Positions 46,180 through 58,244 are shown, counted from the first letter of the stretch. The stretch is 64,000 bases of DNA from Corticium candelabrum (GCF_963422355.1 NC_085087.1:4186498-4250497); one strand, 5' to 3'. The notes: generated by a model not told the origin, from the letters alone. Translations and numbers: made by a program.

Positions 46180-47065
46180 GTAAGCCTAGGAAAACATGAA
46201 GATGCCTAAATGACTGTTATTAATAGCATGGGGCATCACCCGTGGCGCTACAAAGAATTTAATGTTTATTATATGCCTTGTACATGTTGATGTTATTATT
46301 GCTGCTTTTGGTGGTCGGCTAGTGCAAAATATTAGACATCCGCTCTGCACCAACACTGGTAATGTCCTTTCTTCACATTTGGGGATTCTTGTAATGGCAC
46401 CAAGAATGATCTTGAGTACAAAGGAACTTGGGGGTGGCTTAATTTTCTAGCAAGCATTCTAAAATTTGCAGTCCCTAGAAAGTTCGTGGGTGTGTAAGTG
46501 TGCACTATACACAAGTCATGCACTTACACAAGTCGTTCATCGTTTGTATACCATTTCACAATGCAAAACCTTTCTCACTAATAGATATCAATAAGAGAAG
46601 AACTTGGATATATGCAGAGCCACTAACTTTCCTCGCTCTTGGTCGTGTGATTTTGTCCCCCAGAAAATCTATTTGTAAATGCAAATGTCACGTTGTCTTG
46701 TTTATAAAGTCAGTGTGCAAAATCTGTATCTCGAGGCAAAACCAAGTTGCTTACAACGACTGACTTCCTGTTGTTTGACATCATATATGCTAGCACTGAT
46801 GTTCCAGACCCTCGACTGTACATTTACAGAATAATCTTTCTGAGCATTTAAGTAATCAGATCTCAATAAAGCTTGATCTATAACACTGACATATCCAAAC
46901 AAGCTGATCAAGTACATCTACAGACAGACATCAAGCAGTTATTCACTATCAAGTCTATGTCAACGATCACTAACAAATTTAGATATTGTTACTCCACAGC
47001 ATAAAGCACCAATCATTACGATGTATTGTAAGTCAACTTTCTCCTACGTAATTGATTGTATTCCA
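46180..47065. repeat. Duplicated block G, copy 2
   Basis: Homologous to 26590-27490 over its full length with few indels; the 3' flank of the cystine-knot gene at 47066. Confidence 0.8.
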
Positions 47066-47407
47066 TCAATTTTTCACTTGACAGTTCAGGCAGGTGCAGT
47101 GTGATGGAACTGCATACTTTGTCAGTCGATATCGACCGCTGCAAAACAAATAAGTATATCTATCTTCATACTTTGCTGCTCCACAACACTTCATGTCAAG
47201 TGTCTCCATGGACGTAACGCTGCTCTCTGAATTGCCTGTGCATGATGTACAATATCCAAAGCATCCCTGCCCTTTTACTGGTGTATTCCTACAACCAGGA
47301 CCGTTGATGTACATTTGAATTGGAATTAGTGCGTCTCCACAGGCATAAGTTGAAGAAGTTGAAGTCAAGAAGGACAAAAATAGCAGAAGGATGATGATTG
47401 AAGACAT
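47066..47407 (-). CDS. Small secreted cystine-knot protein 1 (113 aa)
   Basis: ATG at 47407 gives a clear signal peptide (MSSIIILLLFLSFLTSTSS, cut near TYA). The mature part has 11 cysteines. The motif G-C-F-G-Y-C fits the C-x-G-x-C half of a cystine-knot ring and the final HCTCLNC fits the C-x-C half, with KCCG and LFCSG between them. This is the layout of C-terminal cystine-knot ligands (glycoprotein hormone, bursicon, norrin and DAN types). Which subfamily cannot be said, and a signalling role is inferred. Single coding exon; a GTTTTCAG/G about 20 bp upstream of the ATG may be the acceptor of a 5' UTR intron. Paralogues: 54211-54543 and the fragment at 27491. Confidence 0.85.
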   Translation of the reverse strand: MSSIIILLLFLSFLTSTSSTYACGDALIPIQMYINGPGCRNTPVKGQGCFGYCTSCTGNSESSVTSMETLDMKCCGAAKYEDRYTYLFCSGRYRLTKYAVPSHCTCLNCQVKN

Positions 47408-47504
47408 GGCGATGCTTACACAAAGCCTGAAAACAACTTTTGTTAGAAACTGATTCAATGTAAACTAAGGTTATATACTGATAAAGCAATCACACACAAG
47501 CATG

Positions 47505-47547
47505 ACGCACGCACGCGCGCGCGCGCACACGCACACACACACACACA

Positions 47548-47614
<67 letters not shown>

Positions 47615-47628
47615 CACGCACAGACACA

Positions 47629-47727
<99 letters not shown>

Positions 47728-47797
47728 ACATGCACCCACATGCACACACACACGCATGTGCACGCACACACGCACGCACACATGCACACACCTGCAG

Positions 47798-47841
<44 letters not shown>

Positions 47842-47851
47842 CACACACACA

Positions 47852-47929
<78 letters not shown>

Positions 47930-47940
47930 CACACAACACA
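47505..47940. repeat. (CA)n microsatellite, about 430 bp
   Basis: Long CA array with GC-rich left edge (CGCGCGCGCGC) and an interrupted middle (47721-47800, TGCACCCACATGC and CACGCACGC variants). Apparent ORFs on both strands are repeat artefacts. Confidence 0.98.
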
Positions 47941-49148
47941 GGTGCATTATACATCAGTGATAGCAAGCTTGAACTAAGCACACACAACTTGTCACTACCC
48001 AAGTTATAAAATTTGCATGATCAATTACTGACTACAGTAGAAACACTCTTGCCAAGGCTGCAAGCAATATACGTTATAACAAAATGGACTTCCTTTTATA
48101 TCATTTATTTCACGCTTTTTACTATAATGGAAAACATAGACCCTTTCAATCAACAGTAGTAAGTTATCTTCCCTACTACACACTAACAATTAATAAGCAA
48201 ACAACGTATATAGAATGTCTTTAAGACTTACATCTAATAATGATGTAATTTCAAATTGTATGAAAGTCTTGATTTTTATAGAATCGTGTTAATATGCAGC
48301 AATAAAATTGTATAAATTGACAAACCCCTTCATAGCTAGTAAAGCTTAACCTATTCAAATAGAGAATGGAGCAGATCGCCTCTGAAGGCAACTCCAGATA
48401 TCAAATTATCCGTTAGATAAATACCTAGATCTGCTAATATTAGAATTCAAGGGGGGCGGAACCGGGGCCAGAGGGACAATATTGGGATTGGGGGCATCAC
48501 CCCTCCAATACTGGACACTACATAATTGCATCGGGTTTGAGACAGAATCTGGTGTACCGAGGTTGGTGTTGTCAATGACTCATTGCACATGCAACGTTCA
48601 CGTATTCAGCCTTTTCCGAGTTGCGTACAATGTAGAAATAATATTGCAAGTAGAAACAATATTGGATGGTGTTGCAATTGACTCTCTTGATACAAATTCA
48701 TTGTTGTGATCATTTGTGTGTGTAGTTCTATCACAGATTAATCAATGACAAGCCAACGTTCCTGTATTGAGTTAAAATCAAAATGGCGGCACATCTGTTC
48801 CCAATCCAAAGAAGCTTCCGCCACTCCTGGAATTTAACTTGATAAAGTCCCTTGCCAAACCTTCACCTAAGAACTTAGGTTTGGGGAAACATGAGGACAT
48901 CATGATGTTTACATAACTTGCATTCTGAAAGCAGCAGGAGGTATGCTGGGGATTCACTTGAAGTAGGACATAGTAGGATTGGTGAAAGTACAAAGTTTGG
49001 GGTTTTGGGAGTGGCTGCTATGAATAATGAAGGTTTCCCTATTGCATGCCTGGACATGAAGTAGACAGATGGAGCACAATGTAACACACCTTACCTTAAT
49101 AATTGGTCTCAACTCAACACACGCAGGTACAGATGATGCACGAGCACG

Positions 49149-49203
<55 letters not shown>

Positions 49204-50400
49204 ACACACACACAGCACAGCACAGCACAGCACAGCACAGCACAGCACAGCACAGCACAGCACAGCACAGCACAGCACAGCACAGCACAGCACAGCACAG
49301 CACAGCACAGCACAGCACAGCACAGCACAGCACAGCACATAAGATACACACAATACACATCACTGATAGCACGCTTGAACTAATCACACACACCTTGTCA
49401 CTAACCAAGTTATAAAATCTGATCAATGACTGACTAGTCAAAAGGTTTCATCTCACCAAAGGCTGTAAGCAATATGCCATCATCATATTATTACCAAAAT
49501 TGACTTCCTTTATATCATTCATTTAACACATTTTACTATAATAGAAAATGTTGGCCATTTCAATCAACAGTAGTGAGTCATCCTCCCTACAACACACTCA
49601 TTAATTAATTATTAAACAAACAACCTATATAGAATGCCCTAAGGATGATGTTGTAACTTTGAATTGTATGAAAGTCTTGATATTAGAATTCTAAACATCG
49701 ACATAAAAATAAAATACTATAAATCAACAACCCCTAAACTATAGCTACTAGTAGGAAAGCTTGACCTATTCAAATAGAGAATGGAGCAGATGGCCTCTAA
49801 AGGCAACTCCAGATATTTATCCATTAGATACCATATAACCGGTTATTTCTGCGATAATGATTATATTTCTGCAAATTCTGCAAATAAATCAGGGAGTGTA
49901 CAAATAGAATTCACAGATATTTAGGTCTACCCTCGGAGTCCAAGAAAGTCACTGTTCCAAACATGTACATGTGTACCAGTAACTGTCTTCCTGGTTGAAA
50001 TGCAGAAATTTAATTTGCAGTACTTAAAACTTTTGTCTAAATTTTCAAATCATATTTTAATTTAGGACAGCAGAAATAACCGGTTATACAGTAAATATTT
50101 AGATCTGCAAATATTAGAACTTGATATACATTCCCTAACCAAACCCTGACATAGACAAGCAGCTGGAAAAACATAGGGACACCATCACGTTTACATAACT
50201 TGCCTACTGAAAGCAGCAGGAGGTATGTTGGGGCTTCCTTTGATGTATGACATAATGCCGTTGGTGTTGATGAAAGGACAAAGTACTGTACGTACAAAGT
50301 TTGGGGTTTTGGGAGTGGCTGCTATGAATAATGAAGGTTTCCTGATTGCATGCTTGGACATAAAGTAGACAGATGGAGCACACATTATTGCACGCACACG
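47941..50400. repeat. Two tandem copies of a roughly 1.1-kb non-coding unit
   Basis: 47941-49140 and 49345-50400 align: both start with GATAGCA(A/C)GCTTGAACTAA after a CA array, pass CTTTCAATCAACAGTAGT or TTTCAATCAACAGTAGTG, and end with TTTGGGGTTTTGGGAGTGGC and GACAGATGGAGCACA before the next CA array. No consistent coding frame is shared, so the unit is probably non-coding. Confidence 0.75.
49150..49339. repeat. Compound microsatellite: (CA)n then (CACAG)n
   Basis: About 60 bp of CA is followed from about 49212 by roughly 25 uninterrupted units of a 5-bp motif (CACAG). Because the period is not a multiple of three, all frames stay open for long distances. Confidence 0.97.
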
Positions 50401-50435
50401 TGCGCAACACACGCACCACACATGCACGCACACAT

Positions 50436-50502
<67 letters not shown>
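50436..50502. repeat. (CA)n microsatellite
   Basis: Pure CA array preceded by degenerate CACGCACC/ACATGCACGC sequence from 50390. Confidence 0.96.
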
Positions 50503-50503
<1 letters not shown>

Positions 50504-51887
50504 CCCTTTCTAATCTCAGTTGCGTCCCACCTGGCAACACTTCCGGGCCACACTTCCTAGCGTGCCAGACGAGAATCCACGACTTCCCAGTCCTAGAAAA
50601 CACCATGCAAGCTTCATCATGTAACACAATGATCCAAGCATGCTGATAATGTCAACAGACATCAACTACAATCCCTGTGGCTGCCGGTCTACACGGCTAC
50701 GCCTCTACCGGATAATTTAGATAGATTGCAATATATACAGCAGCTATCATCGATTTCCGCTACAACTCTGATCATCACTCACCGGTTTTGGTAAGATCAG
50801 TAGACGCTTGAGAGCGCAACGACGTCAGGAGCTTCTCTGGCAGACGAGTATACGGGTGATCTCTTGATGATGTCTTTTAAATAGCGGTGTACGTTGCCGG
50901 GGTGGACCCATAGAGTGACGCCTCCGTTGTAGTGTTTCCTTCCTCGTCATCTCACTAAACTAGCTAAATATTAATTAATTGCCACACCTTTTGCGTTGAA
51001 ATATGTATTAGAGGACGCCCAGAGCGGCGTTCTTTAGGCCTAGCTATATGGCGTACTAGGATTTTGGTCGAGCATGACGTTGTAGTTTTCAACCGCCTCC
51101 AACTTGGCAAGGAAAAGAATCTTTAGTCAATTATTATTTAGTATTAAGTACGCACACTAGGGTAATAGCGTAGAATAGGGAACAAATGCCTTGATATTGT
51201 GAGGAAACGGTACACTAATTAGCTCTAGATGAACCTTGCTGGTAATGAATGATCAGTCTAGATCAATAACATCACATGTTAGCCTCGACTGCCCAGACCC
51301 GTGTAGCGCCAAGTAAAATCGGCATCCCTGATTGGAGGCTACATGTAGATGTACACGAGATACTGTTACCGTATGTAACCGTCAGTTAACGAACTAAGCT
51401 ACCCGTAAGTATGCCAACATTTTGGCTTTAAACTATCGTAATTATTCTAATTAATTATAGTCTACAAAATAAATAATTATGGTTCCACAAGGCGCTTCGA
51501 TTACTTAGCGAGGTGCTTGTATGCGTAATTAGGCTCATTGTAGAATAGGATACTAAAACACTACGGAAATAGAAAACATGTTACATTAGATGCACACTAG
51601 CTAACCTGTGCTTTGCAAATCTTCAAATACAGATTACTTTAATTTCGTAAATGTGCGGCATACATTTAATTTCGGCAATTTCGGCGAAGGGTCTGCCATG
51701 CACAAATTAAATGTCCACCCAAATTTAATGCCCATTCATTCAAATGTTGGATAAGTTTCTTCTGAAACATTTAAAACAGACATTACTAGTCCTATTAGTA
51801 TATGTACTGTAATCATATTCATGTGTTTGCCAAAATCTGGGCAACTGTCAGCACTTTGATCAAACAAATAAAATTGTGAAATTACTA
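50503..51887. other. Intergenic, no gene recognised
   Basis: No ORF with protein-like composition and no matching repeat. The section 51655-51720 has ATTTAATTTCGGCAATTTCG-type motifs that suggest a small dispersed element. Confidence 0.45.
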
Positions 51888-52277
51888 CTACGTTACAACC
51901 TCTTGCACTTTCTCTAGAAAGCAAACATCAGCTCCTCGCCTATTGTCTATGCCTCCGTAGAGACGATTGCACAGAAAGCGAATTGCAGGTTCAATCCCAG
52001 TAGAAACTGCAATGAGAGCACCTTTCTGGCCGTGCGAGTGACTGTCAGAGATCACAACTGTCACGTTCTCGGTGACAACCATGACCAGTGCCACTGATCT
52101 CCCTTTTGTAATGAAAACAACAGCAGTAGTATTCGAGTACATCTGTCGCCTACTTGTCAAAAATTGAGACGCCTTTGTGAGGCAACTCTCCAGAGCACAA
52201 CATAATATAAGTATCATGGGACTTTGACATCTAAAACAAAGAATTTGAACTTCCACATCGCATGTCGCGCTAATCAA
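51888..52277 (-). CDS. Exon-like ORF with D-S-H motif, possibly transposon-derived
   Basis: The minus strand reads ALESCLTKASQFLTSRRQMY, then AVVFITKGRSVALVMVV, VISDSHSHGQKGALIA and EPAIRFLCNRL. The order hydrophobic strand, second strand, D-S-H-S-H-G resembles a domain in multicopy invertebrate proteins reading A-V-L-x-K-G-Y-T-x-x-L ... F-D-S-H-(A/S)-R (recall, unsearched), where D and H may belong to a protease-like active site. No flanking exon was found, so it is a partial gene or fragment. The TGACATCTAAAAC upstream offers an acceptor near 52230. Confidence 0.4.
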   Translation of the reverse strand: MISATCDVEVQILCFRCQSPMILILCCALESCLTKASQFLTSRRQMYSNTTAVVFITKGRSVALVMVVTENVTVVISDSHSHGQKGALIAVSTGIEPAIRFLCNRLYGGIDNRRGADVCFLEKVQEVVT

Positions 52278-53297
52278 AAATGGGGAGGGACTGCCTACGC
52301 GAGACTATACTTATGTAGTAGTAGTTTAGCATGCGCCGAATGATATGATATGCGTCTAGTACTGAATGTAGCTAGTATGTGAAGGTTCCTGTAAACCACC
52401 TTACGCCGAAAATTAGTGTACGCCGTAATAGCAGCAACCTAATTTTGCCCAAAATTTAGATCGCCGAACATTTATGAAATTAGAGTACCAGCTAGAAAAT
52501 GTTACAGGATACAGTAAAGAGGCGCTATTTAGGCAATCAATCAAGACATAATGTTACTTGTTTTGCAATGATTCTAATTAGTTAATTTCTAAGCGCCTCT
52601 AAACATAATTAATTTTGTTTCCAAGCCTACTAAATAATTATATACTAACAATATATTTTTATCGTACCATATCTGGTGTAGTTCCCTCATATAATTGCAA
52701 CTCCAAAGGATGCTTCAGTAAGAGGAGTTCTTTAATTAGAATAATTACGGTAGACTATGTTTTCGAGATCCCGCCAAAACAGACGCGAATTTATGCTTGA
52801 TCTGAAACACGTGGCAGCGTATATTGTTTGCGCACGCGCACAAAGGCGGCAGCCTAGCTAGTCGAGCGTACTGTACAAGTCCAGACACTGTATTCATGAT
52901 CAACAGACTGGGAAAGTAAGCAAAGTAGTACGTACTAAGTAAGTAGATTATCAATTAATTAATTAGTTAATTAATCAATAATTAATTAATTAAGTAGATA
53001 AGCGAGTAGTAAGTATCTACGCAAAAGTAGAGTAAGCTAGCTAGCTGGTATGGGCAGGCAAAACGTACGTGCTTCCAGTAACCTTTTATTGATCTAGCCG
53101 CTTTCTCACTAGGGTACTTTTTCATTCCTAGAACTTACTGGTTGCTAGGACTACCGCATGGTCATATACCTACATACTCTCGTGTCGTTTAGTTGTGTGT
53201 TAGACTGTCTAGATATTTGTGCATGAGCCTCTAGCGGGACCTGGCGTTGCTGGGGAGTTGTGGAGCGACCGTGACCGCACGCATTTGTGATTCCCGG
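52278..53297. other. Intergenic with MITE end and AT-rich satellite-like tract
   Basis: 52285-52307 ends in CTGCCTACGCGAGACTA, the right terminus of the TAGTCTCGCG MITE family. 52390-52500 has scattered CGCCGAA motifs. 52951-52995 is a run of TTAA/TAAT tetranucleotides. No gene. Confidence 0.5.
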
Positions 53298-53612
53298 ATG
53301 TATGATTGGTCAATGTACCGTGACCCAGACGAACGTTGTCAGACGTCGACGCTTCCTGGAAATCCACCAGAATCAGACGGCCCGTTCGTTTTTCATCGGA
53401 CGTCAGACGTCAACTCGCAGGTTCGTCGTTTAAATTTGGGGAGCAACAAGAGCATCCTGAGTCGCTTGCTAGACCTCGAAAGGGGCCCCTCTAAATCCGA
53501 AACTTCTCTTTTCAGTGAAGTGTGGAACGCGGTCTTGATGCATGATCTCGTGGCGGTGTTTTCACACTCTACATGTAGCCAACTGCAGCTAAGCGGAGCA
53601 CCACCACCCTGA
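53298..53612 (+). CDS. Hypothetical ORF, 104 codons
   Basis: ATG at 53298 (MYDWSMYRDPDERCQTSTLP) runs to TGA at 53610-53612 through polar sequence ending LQLSGAPPP. CAG/GTTCGTCG at 53419 could be a donor, making this a first exon instead. No family is recognised and no paralogue occurs in the window. Kept because GC content and amino-acid mix differ from surrounding non-coding frames. Confidence 0.28.
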   Translation: MYDWSMYRDPDERCQTSTLPGNPPESDGPFVFHRTSDVNSQVRRLNLGSNKSILSRLLDLERGPSKSETSLFSEVWNAVLMHDLVAVFSHSTCSQLQLSGAPPP

Positions 53613-54210
53613 ATTCTCTCTACGTACGCGCGGGCCTTTCAACCTAGAGTTCTCGCAATACAATATATATGTGAACACATGAAGATACATATACGTTACA
53701 CGTGTATGTACCGTACAATTAATTGACACCATGCATACTCATACTGTATGTGTAAATCAATTGTTTTGGGTGTAATATACAGCTAGGCTACAGCAAACTG
53801 CACAATGCTAGTCTATCTTACGTGCAACTTTACCGTTGCAAGTGTGCTAGGTATTGTAATAGCTTATACGCGACGGTTGATACGGGGTCCGAGTCAGACG
53901 AATGACTGGGAGTGCCGGTCCTAGACGTTGTATTGTGTTCTTTGTTGTGTTTGTATGACGTCTAGCTAGTGCCAACAGATAATTGATAACAGATAAGTGC
54001 AATAAGTAATCACCTAAAAGTTGCTTGTAATACTAGAAATTTTACTAAAACTCGAAACGTAACCCATCTTTGCTAACTATCTACCTACATTGCCGCAGTA
54101 TCGTTCCCGAGCAGTTCACAAATTTGTCCAGTAGGACCTCATGCTAATGCCAGCCCTAATGCCACTGCTCGATAAACGCAAAATCGACCGTTTTGGAGAC
54201 GACGTTATGA
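53613..54210. other. Intergenic, no gene recognised
   Basis: AT-rich, rich in TATA-like and ATACATAT words, with no credible ORF. Confidence 0.45.
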
Positions 54211-54543
54211 CTAGGAGGCCAACACACAATTCTGGCACGTGCAACTTGCAGGAAACTGGTAGGTCTTAGTCGTCACGGCACCGTTGCAACTGAACGCAAC
54301 TTCGACGTCTTTGTAGGTGGCAGGGTTGCAGCATTTTATGACGTATGATATTTGACCGGTAGTGTCCGTGATAGACGACGATGTACAATGACCGCTGCAT
54401 CCTTCCATGTACTTTGTAACTGCTGTACATCCGGGCTCGTTCAGGACGACGGCATATTTGGTTGTCGACAGTGCGCAGCCGTTTGCATTAGATGCAAATA
54501 ATGTCAACAGCGTTAGAAGGAGATATGGTGTGGTAGACATCAT
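54211..54543 (-). CDS. Small secreted cystine-knot protein 2 (110 aa)
   Basis: Starts at either of two adjacent ATGs (54543, 54540): MMSTTPYLLLTLLTLFASNA is a signal peptide. The mature part has ten cysteines. It shares with protein 1 the pattern N-x-P-G-C, then E-G-C-S-G-H-C-T-S (C-x-G-x-C), K-C-C-N, F-S-C-N-G and P-A-S-C-T-C-Q-N-C (C-x-C). Residues between cysteines are mostly different, so the two genes diverged long ago while the fold was kept. Single coding exon. An extracellular ligand role is inferred. A short CA-rich tract lies just upstream (54600-54632). Confidence 0.83.
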   Translation of the reverse strand: MMSTTPYLLLTLLTLFASNANGCALSTTKYAVVLNEPGCTAVTKYMEGCSGHCTSSSITDTTGQISYVIKCCNPATYKDVEVAFSCNGAVTTKTYQFPASCTCQNCVLAS

Positions 54544-57455
54544 GGACCTGGGACGGATAGGATTAGCTAGAGAGAGTGTGGACGCGTAAGCGCGCCCGCA
54601 CACACACACGCACACACACACACGCACGCACACACCTATCAAAAACTAATGATAGAGAAGCTTCTTCCATTACCGTCACAGAAGTACCGCACAAAATTTG
54701 AAACCGGCCGCAAGCAAGCTTGTCTTTGTTTTCCAAACGGAGTAACTAACTATCCGACATTCGTCTAGTCTGTTTCTCGCATAACGGTCGATGCCATCAG
54801 ACTATAGGTGTAGTATAATCTCATCAGACTAAACCTGTAACGCTTTCAGTCATCTAAACACAAGCCACGTGACCTCGGTGCCCCCCCGTCTACGGTACTC
54901 CGTTGTAATACAAACTCCTTTCAAATACTAACGGCACCTCCACATCGCATTTTCAACAGATAACGTTCTAAATACGGCCTGCTCCCATGTCTACCGACAA
55001 ACAAAGTCGACCCGGCCAACGTGCAGCCGGGCCACCATCGAACACGTCATGCTATTCTAGTCAAACGTCATGCTATTAATACACTAAGCCACGCCCGCCC
55101 GCGTCGGTATAAAAACGGCCGCACGAGTCGCCCGCCTGTCATAATCTATTGGGTGTCGCGTTCGTCCCTCTTCAAAACACCGTGGGCGCGTGAGCAAATA
55201 TCTCGTGCAAACACTGTAAGCATGCACGTGTATACGTTTGCTGGGCAGAGACCGACAGATATACGCCCATCTGTCGGTCTTGACCGTCGCAGCGCTGACC
55301 GCTACACACGCCACGCACCCCCCATAAGCACGAAAACATATCGAAAAACTATAACCGCATGGAGGAAATGTGGTCTGGGAGGACGGGATACGAAATGTTG
55401 CACACGGTCACTCTGCGGATGAAATGACTTGCAGGAAAACCGCTCGTGCATTTGAGGTCGACGTCAGCCTGACAATGTTCCATGAACTCGATAGTTGCAT
55501 GCAACGCTGCATGCTTCCATAGTATAGACGCTCTGTTACTGAATTCTTGTTTTCATACGTACATGCAGCTTGACTTCCACTCTCATCCAATTATAATGTC
55601 TCTGCCTCTCTTCCAGACGTAGTAAGGACGCTATCCTAATGTCCATGCATAGTATACACGGCTCGTCATACTCCCTCCAACCAATAAACAGGGGTAACTA
55701 AAGACTGTTGTCATTTCGCGCCGTTGAAAAACATTCTATCGATTGCTCTCCTGCCTGCGAGGCGTGATTACATCATAACACGCCCAACGACCCCATTTCC
55801 TCCACCAAACAATGCTGAAAACATCGAGTTAAGTCTAAAAACCTTCCCTCCCTAGCGAACACAAAATGCGAGTCGCTCGATATACGGGGCCTTCGATGCA
55901 GTCCGAAGAGAGCAGGCTTTCGGCAGTCACCCACAGAGCAATGACAGAACCGGTATACTGTAGCAAGGATATTAACAGTTTCTGCTGTGTCTATCGTTCC
56001 AACGTGAAAGCCTCACTGCACGCGTGCAATGCAATGGCTCTGGCCGAACAAACGTTGGGATGCCTTAAGAGCACGACTTCCTCTCAGACTCCACATTCAC
56101 AACATTCTCTTACCTGACGTGTAGCTCGACTGCACGGTATCCTGTGTGTGTCTGGCTGTCTAAACGACCCGAGACTCCGAACACTGGACGACGCGATGTC
56201 ACAATGACGCGATGGATTCGTCCGCCACAATTTAAAGCGAATTATAATTCGTCATCCGGGACGCACCGCCCACAGTATTTACACAAATATTACGCAAACG
56301 CTGGAAATAGGATTGCAATGGCATCACCTCGACGGGATCGATGGCGATAGAGATGATTCTAGAGCAAGGCAAACATTCTAGTGATAAAAGGAAGCCTGAA
56401 AAATGAGCCACCTGCCCTTGCATGAGGGGTTGAAGATAGTTAATTAACAATTGTGGGAAATTTACCAAAGCTGCCAGACAATCATTTTCTAGACACTCAA
56501 TATTTTCTCATACACAAGCATACTATATAATTATTTAGAGGCGTGTTAGCTTACTTCTTGTTAGGACACTTTGTACACATGCAGCACACGCATACAATCA
56601 ATATTTGTATATAGCGAATATATTTAGTGTTGAGTCACCTTCCTATCCCACTATACTGTATACACACAACTGTATGTAACGTATACAATACTGTAGGTAT
56701 ACTGTATACACAATCCGTTAATAGATCCCTCGCACAGAGTAAATCAGGCGACCAATGAGGGACAACCATCTCATTCTAGGAGTCGAAGAGTCTTGCAGTG
56801 TGCGAAATGAATGAGAGTTACTTACTGTATTACCTGGCCCATTCAATTGTTAAGCATCATGCATAGCATGCAAAAACAATTTGAGATTGTGTTTGCTCAG
56901 TCGAAGGCCCACACCCTGGTCCATGCAATCAAGACAAACAGTCCTCGCCCTTTCAGAGAAATGACACTCCCTACTGTGTACGCTAAGTGCCAGCACTGTG
57001 TCTCAACTGTGTGTACATGTATACGCATCCGGTCCTTGCCCATTCAGTTCATGGACGTGCGAGCTGCCATCTCCATACATGCCCACAGTGTAAAACTCTG
57101 TATGCCCCTCGTTTCTTGCATGCCAGCTTCCTAAAACATCATGCACAGAAACGAATCGAATCGAGTACACTGCTCCGCCTACATACCCAAACACTATTGT
57201 ATATCACAAAAGAATTTCGGTGTAATCCATGCAAATTTGGGCAATGCTGATCGAACCCAATCCTATTCGGTATATCTCTAATTTCCATGCCCATCTCATG
57301 TGACAACATGCATGAATAACATGTGACCGAACTTGGAGGCTATATTGGTATCAGAGCCTTAAATCATAGGAACGGCTGTGGTTGGTGTCAGTCGTTCGTT
57401 GGTGTGTTTGCGTATGCGTCCGTTACCACGTGTACAGAGCTCTGCCGGCGGTACC
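54544..57455. other. Long stretch without a convincing gene
   Basis: Several 60-130-codon frames exist on both strands, but none has a recognisable domain, paralogue or consistent splice context. The tract is less AT-rich than the rest of the window. One promoter candidate is listed separately. Confidence 0.4.
55044..55115 (+). promoter_or_regulatory. Candidate TATA promoter with paired upstream repeats
   Basis: ACGTCATGCTATT occurs twice at 55044-55056 and 55065-55077, starts 21 bp apart (two helical turns). Then follow CCACGCCCGCCCGC (GC/KLF-type box, 55089-55102) and GGTATAAAAACGG (TATA box at 55108). The spacing suits a polymerase II core promoter firing rightward from about 55135. No convincing downstream gene was found; CACT/GTAAGC near 55217 could be a donor. 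Confidence 0.4.
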
Positions 57456-57754
57456 TAGTCTCGCGTAGCCAGACCGCTCTCCTCTCGCTATATACGTAAC
57501 GTACTGTATCTTATACCAACCATAGGCGACCATGCCTTTGATCTCTTGGTTCAAAACAGATTGTAAAAAGCCCTTTCTCCATGAACTCCCTGACCGAATA
57601 ACTGCGTATATATATATAATGGCTGAGATGGTCTGGTTACGCCAGACTAGTAGGAAGAGAGGTACCCATACTATAGATGGTACACTTCACTGACAGGGCG
57701 GTTGGAGATGGCTCCCTCTGCGACGCGGTGAAAAGGTCTGGGTACGCGAGACTA
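57456..57754. mobile_element. Composite MITE of the TAGTCTCGCGTAGCCAGAC family
   Basis: Left end TAGTCTCGCGTAGCCAGAC at 57456; matching right ends GTCTGGTTACGCCAGACTA to 57649 and GTCTGGGTACGCGAGACTA to 57754. Either two elements share one left end or a second element lost its left end. Confidence 0.7.
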
Positions 57755-58019
57755 GCGTCGCCTAGTATCATTGCGGTGTGTCACTTGCTGTGGTAATCGC
57801 AACTTTACGTACGTATTGCACAAATTTAACAAAATGTAGGAGTGCGTAACTTTAAATCCAGTGTCAGACAACACTTACGGAAAAAAGTTACACCAAATTT
57901 CGTAATATTGAGTGACCATTGCTCTCAATTAACAAAGAGTCCCACCCAAAGAACGTCTATATGAGCCAAGCAGATTTAAATGGCAAGCAACACTTGTCCA
58001 CATGCACGCACGCACGCAG

Positions 58020-58098
<79 letters not shown>

Positions 58099-58132
58099 GA
58101 CACAGACACAGACACAGACACAGACACCGACA

Positions 58133-58169
<37 letters not shown>

Positions 58170-58182
58170 ACACACACACACA

Positions 58183-58244
<62 letters not shown>

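Noticed and set aside
47455..48002. Long Cys-Val or His-Thr repeat proteins on both strands
   Set aside because: Translations of CA/TG arrays. The same applies at 10-198, 8085-8418, 14645-14919, 49069-49383, 50191-50553, 57919-58276 and 61341-61773.
48954..49060. Possible protein similarity (GVAAMNNEGFPIACLDMK) to roadblock-type proteins
   Set aside because: The frame is not kept in the duplicate unit at 50290-50370 in a protein-like way and no adjoining exon exists.
55021..55422. 133-codon plus-strand ORF
   Set aside because: Spans the putative TATA promoter, has an arginine-rich mixture without domains, and lacks splice or paralogue support.
58019..58243. CRISPR-like periodic array
   Set aside because: Periodic but simple CA/CAGACA sequence without unique spacers; the genome is eukaryotic.
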